Below are positions 1-4,289 of a stretch of 10,664 nt of DNA, piece after piece. The notes beneath the pieces are model-generated. The model did not search any database. It was not told the DNA's origin and saw nothing but the letters and a program-made list of their open reading frames with translations. Position numbers and translations under genes: made by a program. The stretch is from Pseudomonadota bacterium (GTDB taxonomy: Bacteria; Pseudomonadota; Gammaproteobacteria; Xanthomonadales; Xanthomonadaceae), in contig JAEXRB010000281.1 of NCBI GenBank assembly GCA_023438325.1, forward strand, positions 1 to 10,664, given 5' to 3'. The stretch's first letter is position 1. Every line of letters starts with the position of its first letter.

Positions 1-1
1 T

Positions 2-403
2 GCCTACACGCTGTATCTGAAAACCCACAATTTCCACTGGAACATCACCGGCCCGATGTTCAACTCGCTGCACACCATGTTCGAGACCCAGTACACCGAA
101 CAATGGACCGCATTGGACGAAATCGCCGAGCGCATCCGTGCGCTGGGCTTCAACGCCCCCGGCTCCTATGCCGAGTTCGTCAAGCTCTCCTCGATCAAGG
201 AAGAGCCCTCGCAGGACGGCGTTCCGGATTGGCAAGGCATGGTCAAGCAATTGGTGACCGGCAACGAGGCCGTCTGCAAGACCGCCCGCAAGGTGCTCAA
301 GGCCGCCGCTGATGCCAGCGACGACCCGACCGCCGACCTGATGACCCAACGCCTGCAAACCCACGAAAAGTACGCCTGGATGCTGCGCTCGCTGCTTGAG
401 TAA
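2..403 (+). CDS. dps: Dps-family ferritin-like DNA-protection protein (5'-truncated)
   Basis: Only the last 133 residues are visible. The gene enters from the left edge in the frame starting at base 2, so its start codon is outside the window. Dps proteins form 12-subunit shells that oxidise Fe(II) with peroxide at inter-subunit ferroxidase sites, store the iron and protect DNA in stationary phase or oxidative stress. The visible part begins in helix A with KTHNFHWNITGPMF and continues through LHTMFETQY and DEIAERIRALG. The usual dinuclear iron ligands are recognisable: two His (visible residues 12 and 24), Glu 28, then Asp 39 and Glu 43. The C-terminal end, YAWMLRSLLE, is the normal final helix, so the gene is intact on this side. 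No Lys-rich C-terminal tail is present; any DNA-binding tail would have to be N-terminal and cannot be judged. Family assignment is very secure. The distinction between DNA-binding Dps and a miniferritin without DNA binding is open. Confidence 0.93.
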   Translation, partial: AYTLYLKTHNFHWNITGPMFNSLHTMFETQYTEQWTALDEIAERIRALGFNAPGSYAEFVKLSSIKEEPSQDGVPDWQGMVKQLVTGNEAVCKTARKVLKAAADASDDPTADLMTQRLQTHEKYAWMLRSLLE

Positions 404-417
404 GCGTGCAACGCCTG

Positions 418-450
418 GCCCCGGTTCGGCCCTCGCGCCGGACTCGGGGC
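418..450 (+). terminator. Strong GC-rich hairpin downstream of dps
   Basis: Fifteen bases after the dps stop, GCCCCG (418-423) pairs with CGGGGC (445-450). The stem continues inward through 424-430 with 437-443, with one bulged T at 444, one G-U pair and a CCTCGC loop, giving about 13 base pairs. No T-run follows, so it is not a classical intrinsic terminator. It may mark the 3' end of the dps transcript, act with Rho, or block 3' exonucleases. The pairing is seen in the sequence; the function is inferred. Confidence 0.45.
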
Positions 451-532
451 GGGTGTCGACAACACACCCTGCGGGCCGATGGCCCACCGCGTCCGGCACC
501 GCGACAACGGACAATCCGCCCTCGGAGTTCAC

Positions 533-1435
533 TTGCCTGCTTTCCTTCGCACCGCGTTCGCCGCCGCCCTGGTCGGCATCAATACGCTGATCCACACTCC
601 GATCCTGTTGCTGGCCGTGCTGCTCAAGGCGCTGGTGCCGATCGTATCGCTGCGCAAGTCACTGTCCTCGTCACTGACGGGTATTGCCGAATCATGGGCA
701 TCAGTCAACACCTACCTGCTCGGCGCACTCACCCCCACAAAAGTGGAAATCCATGGCGCCCCCGCATTGCGCCAGGACGGCCGCTATCTGGTGCTGTGCA
801 ACCACCGCAGTTGGTGCGACATTCCCGTGTTGCTGACCTTCTTCAATCGCCGTGCGCCCTTCCTGCGTTTCTTCCTCAAACAGGAGCTGATCTGGGTGCC
901 GGTGCTCGGACTGGCATGGTGGGCGCTGGATTATCCCTTCATGAAGCGGCACTCGCGTGCCCAGTTGGCGCGCAACCCGGCCCTGCGTACACAGGATCTC
1001 GACGCCACCCGCGCCGCTTGCGCCAAGTTTGCCGATATCCCCGTGTCGATCATGAATTTCGTCGAAGGCACGCGCTTCACGCCGGCCAAACATGCAAAAC
1101 AGTCGCCTCCCTATCGCCACTTGCTGCGCCCTCGCGCCGGCGGCGTGGCGGCGGTACTGGACGCGATGGCGGGCAACCTGCAATCGGTGCTGGACGTAAC
1201 CTTGATCTACCGCGATCCGGAGCCCTCGCTGGCAGCCCTTCTGGCCGGCCGTCTGACCCGCATCGAGTTGCACGTGACCGAGCGCGTCGTACCGGACGAT
1301 CTTGCCGCTGGTGGCGACTACGAGGCCGACAGCCACTACCGTGCGCGTTGCCAACGCTGGGTCAATGGGCTGTGGGCGGGAAAGGATGCGCTGATCGCCG
1401 AGCGCCTGACTGCCCCTGACGAACCGGCGCCATAA
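533..1435 (+). CDS. PlsC/YihG-type 1-acyl-glycerol-phosphate-like acyltransferase
   Basis: This membrane-associated acyltransferase of the PlsC superfamily probably moves an acyl chain onto a lysophospholipid. It resembles the YihG-like branch of about 300 residues rather than short housekeeping PlsC. I chose the TTG at 533 because GGAG (524-527) lies 5 bases upstream and because the protein then begins directly with a hydrophobic segment (residues about 5-35), as in the family. An in-frame ATG at 479 would add 18 polar residues and has no clear ribosome site. With the TTG start the protein has 300 residues. The catalytic HX4D motif is HRSWCD at 91-96, the substrate-binding block NFVEGTRFT is at 175-183 and RPRAGG is at 199-204. 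The exact acyl donor and acceptor cannot be read from sequence. The gene converges on the DUF6164 gene, with only 6 bases between the stops and no visible intrinsic terminator. Confidence 0.88.
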   Translation: MPAFLRTAFAAALVGINTLIHTPILLLAVLLKALVPIVSLRKSLSSSLTGIAESWASVNTYLLGALTPTKVEIHGAPALRQDGRYLVLCNHRSWCDIPVLLTFFNRRAPFLRFFLKQELIWVPVLGLAWWALDYPFMKRHSRAQLARNPALRTQDLDATRAACAKFADIPVSIMNFVEGTRFTPAKHAKQSPPYRHLLRPRAGGVAAVLDAMAGNLQSVLDVTLIYRDPEPSLAALLAGRLTRIELHVTERVVPDDLAAGGDYEADSHYRARCQRWVNGLWAGKDALIAERLTAPDEPAP

Positions 1436-1441
1436 GCTTCG

Positions 1442-1798
1442 TCACAGGCCCAGATAGGGCCACATCATCAGCATGATCAGGCCGACGATCACCGCCACCG
1501 CCAGCACCACACGGATCGGATTCTGGCGGGCGTTGCCGATGAGGCTCTCCGCCTCGCCGCGCGCACGCGCCTGTGCGCGCTCTCCCCGCACCCGCACGAG
1601 GCGCTCTTGCTGGTAAGCATCCAGATACGCGCGTGCCGCAGGGAAATCGGCATCTTCCACCCACAAACCGGGGACGGACATGTTCCAGCGCCCGGCTTGG
1701 GTTTCGTAGAAGGCGATGCCGCGCTCATCCAGCAATGCCCGCACCTCGTCGGCCTCGTCTTCGGGCACCTGACGCAGATTGAACAAGAGACGGCTCAT
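1442..1798 (-). CDS. DUF6164 family protein, C-terminal membrane anchor
   Basis: This is a 118-residue protein of unknown function that I recognise as DUF6164, common in Xanthomonadales-like bacteria. The N-terminal half (MSRLLFNLRQVPEDEADEV, then ALLDERGIAFYET) looks like a small soluble alpha/beta domain that may resemble putative signal-transducer folds. Residues about 62-90 are Arg/Glu/Gln-rich and probably helical. A single hydrophobic segment at about 96-113 ends in WPYLGL, which suggests a tail-anchored inner-membrane protein with its domain in the cytoplasm. The start is 19 bases after the ridA stop on the same strand, with a weak GAAG ribosome site, so the two are probably co-transcribed. 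The family call is by pattern recognition. The topology follows from the sequence. No biochemical function is claimed. Confidence 0.82.
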   Translation of the reverse strand: MSRLLFNLRQVPEDEADEVRALLDERGIAFYETQAGRWNMSVPGLWVEDADFPAARAYLDAYQQERLVRVRGERAQARARGEAESLIGNARQNPIRVVLAVAVIVGLIMLMMWPYLGL

Positions 1799-1817
1799 CA
1801 GTCTTCAGCGCCCGTTT

Positions 1818-2162
1818 TCAGCACGCCGCCGTGACGACGATCTCGATTTTCCATGACGCATCGGCCAGTGCCGCCTGCACCGTGGCGCGCGCGGGCGTGT
1901 GACCCGGTGTCACCCAAGTTTCCCAAACGGCATTCATCGCCGTGAAATCGACCATGTCCGGGAGAAATATCTCGGCGCGAAGAATGCGCTGACGATTGCT
2001 GCCCGCCGCCTGAAGCAACGCGTCGATCTGTGCCAGCACTTGCCTGGTCTGGCCGGCAATGTCCTGACTGGCGTCATCGGCCACTTGCCCGGCCAGATAC
2101 ACCACCCCGTTGTGCACCACCGCTTCGGACATCCGCGGGCCGGTTTCGATTCGCTTGATCAT
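1818..2162 (-). CDS. RidA family protein (YjgF/YER057c/UK114)
   Basis: This 114-residue cytosolic protein belongs to the Rid superfamily. Archetypal members are trimers that hydrolyse reactive 2-aminoacrylate and other enamine/imine intermediates from PLP enzymes. Family landmarks are YLAGQVADD (22-30), IDALLQAAG (46-54) and the C-terminal TPARATVQAAL block. Arg 92 aligns with E. coli RidA Arg105, which binds the substrate carboxylate, and Glu 107 in KIEI aligns with Glu120. The N-terminal loop has RMSEAVVHNG instead of the archetypal GPY stretch, so the Tyr17 equivalent seems to be Ser. This may place it in another Rid subfamily, and deaminase activity is likely but unproven. The ATG at 2162 has a good AGGAG about 7 bases upstream. 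It lies downstream of tRNA-Gly and upstream of the DUF6164 gene, all on one strand. Confidence 0.9.
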   Translation of the reverse strand: MIKRIETGPRMSEAVVHNGVVYLAGQVADDASQDIAGQTRQVLAQIDALLQAAGSNRQRILRAEIFLPDMVDFTAMNAVWETWVTPGHTPARATVQAALADASWKIEIVVTAAC

Positions 2163-2193
2163 GCAAGGCTCCTGCCGCCATCAATGGCTGCGC

Positions 2194-2199
2194 ATCATA
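2194..2199 (-). promoter_or_regulatory. Candidate -10 box for the ridA-DUF6164 unit
   Basis: On the minus strand TATGAT (5 of 6 matches to TATAAT) sits 31 bases before the ridA ATG. At the expected -35 distance only a poor match (GCGGCA) is found. Transcription could also read through from tRNA-Gly. Sequence match only. Confidence 0.3.
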
Positions 2200-2217
2200 G
2201 AGGACTAGCAAGCCGGT

Positions 2218-2233
2218 GCCGCAGTGTGGCGGC
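2218..2233 (-). other. Small hairpin just after tRNA-Gly
   Basis: On the minus strand, five bases after the tRNA CCA end, GCCGC and GCGGC pair around a CACACT loop. No T-run follows. It could help 3' processing or act as a weak terminator between the tRNA and ridA. The pairing is seen; the role is inferred. Confidence 0.3.
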
Positions 2234-2238
2234 GAGGC

Positions 2239-2312
2239 TGGAGCGGGTGAAGGGAATCGAACCCTCGTCAGTTGCTTGGGAAGCAACAGCTCTACCATTG
2301 AGCTACACCCGC
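2239..2312 (-). tRNA. tRNA-Gly (anticodon CCC)
   Basis: The minus strand gives a full 74-base cloverleaf with an encoded CCA. The acceptor stem is GCGGGTG with CACCCGC followed by discriminator T. The D-arm reads GCTC-AATGGTA-GAGC. The anticodon stem is GTTGC/GCAAC around the loop TTCCCAA, giving anticodon CCC, which is bases 2278-2280 read on the minus strand. The T-arm is GAGGG-TTCGATT-CCCTT with one G-T pair. The sequence closely follows the bacterial CCC isoacceptor, which reads GGG codons and is encoded by glyU in E. coli. It is a single gene transcribed leftwards toward ridA. Confidence 0.97.
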
Positions 2313-2318
2313 CAGATG

Positions 2319-2360
2319 GGCACGAGAGCATGTGGCGCCCTCGCAGGGCATTCTCGTGTC
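2319..2360 (-). other. Long stem-loop in the tRNA-Gly leader
   Basis: CACGAGA (2321-2327) is a perfect inverted match to TCTCGTG (2352-2358). Pairs 2319-2360 and 2320-2359 (a G-T pair in one orientation) extend it outward. Inside it a second stem, GCCCT (2337-2341) with AGGGC (2345-2349), closes a CGC loop. The structure ends only 7 bases before the mature tRNA 5' end, so it would fold in the precursor transcript close to the RNase P cleavage site. No T-run on either strand supports a terminator. Confidence 0.45.
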
Positions 2361-2389
2361 GCACGTCTGAACCATCGGCAGCCTTGCCA

Positions 2390-2418
2390 TTGAACTGCGC
2401 CGATGCGGTGGCGATCAT
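2390..2418 (+). promoter_or_regulatory. Candidate promoter for thiS
   Basis: The plus strand has TTGAAC (2390-2395, 4 of 6), a 17-base spacer and GATCAT (2413-2418, 4 of 6). It would start transcription near 2425, about 40 bases before the thiS ATG. Its -10 overlaps the -10 of the opposite tRNA promoter by five bases. No room or conserved sequence for a TPP riboswitch is seen. A weak match. Confidence 0.3.
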
Positions 2419-2442
2419 AGCCAGCCCTTCGCACGACGGCAA
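2414..2442 (-). promoter_or_regulatory. Candidate stable-RNA promoter for tRNA-Gly
   Basis: The minus strand has TTGCCG (2442-2437, 4 of 6 to TTGACA), a 17-base spacer and TATGAT (2419-2414, 5 of 6 to TATAAT). The bases after the -10 are CGCCACCGC, a GC-rich discriminator typical of stringently controlled tRNA and rRNA promoters. The start would be near 2407, leaving a leader of about 95 bases before the tRNA. Stringent control is inferred from the discriminator only. Confidence 0.55.
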
Positions 2443-2465
2443 TGCACGCCAGACACTGATCGCCC

Positions 2466-2666
2466 ATGAAAATCCTCCTCAATGGTGAAGCCACCACGCT
2501 TCCCGATACCCTCACCGTAACCGCCCTGCTGCAACACCTGAACATGGGCGAGCGCCGCGTGGCGGTGGAAATCAATCGCCAGATCGTGCCCCGCAGCCAG
2601 CACGGAACCCGCACGCTGGCCGAAGGTGACATCGTGGAATTGGTGCAGGCGATGGGAGGCGGCTGA
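2466..2666 (+). CDS. thiS: Thiamine biosynthesis sulfur-carrier protein ThiS
   Basis: ThiS is a small ubiquitin-like carrier. Its C-terminal Gly-Gly is adenylated by a ThiF-type enzyme and converted to a thiocarboxylate, which gives sulfur to ThiG for the thiazole ring. The 66 residues are normal for the family. The start MKILLNGEA is the usual first strand, VAVEINRQIVPR (32-43) is the conserved middle, and GDIVELVQAMGGG (54-66) ends in the required glycines with no extension. No convincing Shine-Dalgarno precedes the ATG, but the ATG is fixed by family length. thiG follows after 79 bases. No thiF, thiO or thiH lies in the window, so the activating and oxidising enzymes must be elsewhere. Confidence 0.95.
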   Translation: MKILLNGEATTLPDTLTVTALLQHLNMGERRVAVEINRQIVPRSQHGTRTLAEGDIVELVQAMGGG

Positions 2667-2733
2667 GCGCTCGTGCCAAACGAACGCACATCACCGGCAT
2701 GGGCGAAGCCTGTGCCATCGCAACAAACCGGGC

Positions 2734-2739
2734 GATAAT
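2734..2739 (+). promoter_or_regulatory. Candidate -10 box placing thiG as leaderless
   Basis: GATAAT (5 of 6 to TATAAT) lies six bases before the thiG ATG, and thiG has no clear Shine-Dalgarno. Initiation at the usual distance from this box would fall on or beside the A of the ATG, giving a leaderless message. No good -35 is present 15-18 bases upstream. Confidence 0.25.
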
Positions 2740-2745
2740 TGCGCC

Positions 2746-3540
2746 ATGGAAAACAACCTCTCCAACCCACCTCTCGTCATCGCGGGCAAAAGCTATGCCT
2801 CGCGCCTGCTCACCGGCACCGGCAAGTTCAAGGATCTGGACGAAACCCGCCGCGCCACCGAGGCCGCCGGCGCGGAAATCGTCACCGTGGCGATCCGCCG
2901 CACCAACATCGGTCAGAACCCGGATGAGGCGAACCTGCTCGACGTGCTGCCACCGGATCGCTACACCATCCTGCCCAACACCGCTGGCTGCTACACCGCG
3001 CAGGACGCCGTGCGCACCTGCCAGCTCGCACGCGAGCTGCTCGACGGGCACAACCTCACCAAGCTGGAAGTGCTGGGCGACAGTAAAACCCTGTATCCGG
3101 ATGTGGTGCAGACACTGAAAGCTGCGGAACTGCTGGTGGCGGACGGCTTCGACGTGATGGTCTACACCTCCGACGACCCCATTCTCGCCAAGCGACTGGA
3201 AGAAATCGGCTGCGCGGCCGTGATGCCGCTGGCCGCCCCGATCGGCTCCGGGCTTGGCATCCAGAACCGCTACAACCTTCTGGAAATCATCGAAAACGCC
3301 AAGGTGCCCATCATTGTCGATGCTGGCGTGGGCACCGCATCGGATGCCGCCATCGCGATGGAATTGGGTTGCGATGGCGTGTTGATGAATACCGCGATTG
3401 CCGGCGCGCGCGATCCGATCCGCATGGCGCGCGCCATGCGGCTGGCGGTCGAAGCCGGACGCGATGCTTTTCTGGCCGGACGCATCCCGCGCAAGCGTTA
3501 CGCCAGCGCATCCTCACCCGTGGACGGAATCATCGGATGA
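2746..3540 (+). CDS. thiG: Thiazole synthase ThiG
   Basis: ThiG is a cytosolic TIM-barrel enzyme. It condenses 1-deoxy-D-xylulose 5-phosphate, dehydroglycine and the sulfur of ThiS thiocarboxylate into the thiazole phosphate of thiamine. The 264 residues match the family. Landmarks in order are the N-terminal SRLLTGTGKF (19-28), VTVAIRRTNIGQ (46-57), LPNTAGCYTA (76-85), TKLEVLGDSKTLYPD, AAVMPLAAPIGSGLGIQN, VPIIVDAGVGTASDAA and GVLMNTAIAGARDP. Lys 106 in TKLEVLGD is the expected Schiff-base lysine. The frame is open upstream to an ATG at 2626, but that stretch overlaps thiS out of frame and is not family-like, so the ATG at 2746 is preferred. The last four bases overlap the trmB start (ATGA), which implies translational coupling. 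Confidence 0.97.
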   Translation: MENNLSNPPLVIAGKSYASRLLTGTGKFKDLDETRRATEAAGAEIVTVAIRRTNIGQNPDEANLLDVLPPDRYTILPNTAGCYTAQDAVRTCQLARELLDGHNLTKLEVLGDSKTLYPDVVQTLKAAELLVADGFDVMVYTSDDPILAKRLEEIGCAAVMPLAAPIGSGLGIQNRYNLLEIIENAKVPIIVDAGVGTASDAAIAMELGCDGVLMNTAIAGARDPIRMARAMRLAVEAGRDAFLAGRIPRKRYASASSPVDGIIG

Positions 3541-4253
3541 ATGAATCCGACGCCACGCCGGCAGCCGACAAGGTGCGCCCGATTCGCAGCTTTGTCCTTC
3601 GCCAAGGGCGCCTGACGCCGGCCCAGGAACGCGCCTTCGACGAACACTGGGCGCGCTACGGGTTGACACCTGCGGGCACGCCGCGCGATTTCGATGCCAT
3701 TTTTGGCCGGCATGCCGATCGCGTCATGGAAATCGGCTTCGGCAACGGCGAAGCGCTGCGCTTTGCCGCGACAAACGAACCGGAGCGCGACTTCATCGGC
3801 ATCGAAGTGCATCGCCCCGGTGTCGGGCGCCTGCTCAATGCGCTGGCCAACGACGGTTCCGGCAACGTGCGCGTATACAACCACGATGCGGTCGAGGTAC
3901 TCGAACGCGACATCGCCGATGCCTCGTTGTCGGAAATCCGGATCTACTTCCCCGATCCTTGGCACAAGAAGCGGCATTCCAAACGCCGCCTGATCCAGCC
4001 CGGTTTCGCCAAACTGCTCGCACGCAAGCTCGCACCCGGTGGTCTGCTGCATCTGGCGACCGACTGGGAGCCTTACGCCGAGCACATGTGGGATGTGCTC
4101 GATGCCGAGCCGGCGCTGGAAAATCGTGCCGGCCCACGCGATTACTTCCCGCGCCCGGCCTGGCGCCCGCAAACCCATTTCGAAGCACGCGGCCTGCGCC
4201 TGGGGCATGGTGTCTGGGATTTGCTCTACCTGCGTCGCCCGATGCAGGCATGA
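3537..4253 (+). CDS. trmB: tRNA (guanine-N7-)-methyltransferase TrmB
   Basis: TrmB uses S-adenosylmethionine to make m7G46 in the variable loop of many tRNAs. The 238-residue protein has the family blocks in order: RSFVLRQGRLTPAQ (17-30), the SAM-binding loop VMEIGFGNGEAL (63-74), GIEVHRPGVG (88-97), IYFPDPWHKKRHSKRRL (136-152) with the catalytic Asp after FP, ATDWEPYAEHM (174-184) and the C-terminal RGLRLGHGVWDL. In the block that often reads TKFE the protein has THFE (213-216), probably a lineage variant. The ATG at 3537 overlaps the thiG TGA. The frame is open further upstream, but only as an overlap with thiG. The pairing with thiG looks like simple co-transcription, with no metabolic link. 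Confidence 0.96.
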   Translation: MNESDATPAADKVRPIRSFVLRQGRLTPAQERAFDEHWARYGLTPAGTPRDFDAIFGRHADRVMEIGFGNGEALRFAATNEPERDFIGIEVHRPGVGRLLNALANDGSGNVRVYNHDAVEVLERDIADASLSEIRIYFPDPWHKKRHSKRRLIQPGFAKLLARKLAPGGLLHLATDWEPYAEHMWDVLDAEPALENRAGPRDYFPRPAWRPQTHFEARGLRLGHGVWDLLYLRRPMQA

Positions 4254-4289
4254 CCACTCTGCCCGCCAACGCGTCGTCGGCCTGAGCTG

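Noticed and set aside
406..1419. A 337-codon open frame on the plus strand overlapping the acyltransferase in another frame
   Set aside because: The acyltransferase frame carries HX4D and EGT motifs and hydrophobic segments; this frame is Arg/Pro/Gly-rich without any.
2239..2312. tRNA-Gly as an attachment site for an integrated element
   Set aside because: No integrase, no direct repeat of the tRNA 3' end in the window, and the flanks are ordinary core genes.
2321..2358. The hairpin next to tRNA-Gly as an intrinsic terminator
   Set aside because: Neither strand has a T-run after the stem, and leftward it would stop the tRNA's own transcription.
2425..2465. Possible TPP (thi-box) riboswitch before thiS
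   Set aside because: The leader from the candidate promoter is only about 40 bases, and I see none of the conserved thi-box core sequences there or between thiS and thiG.
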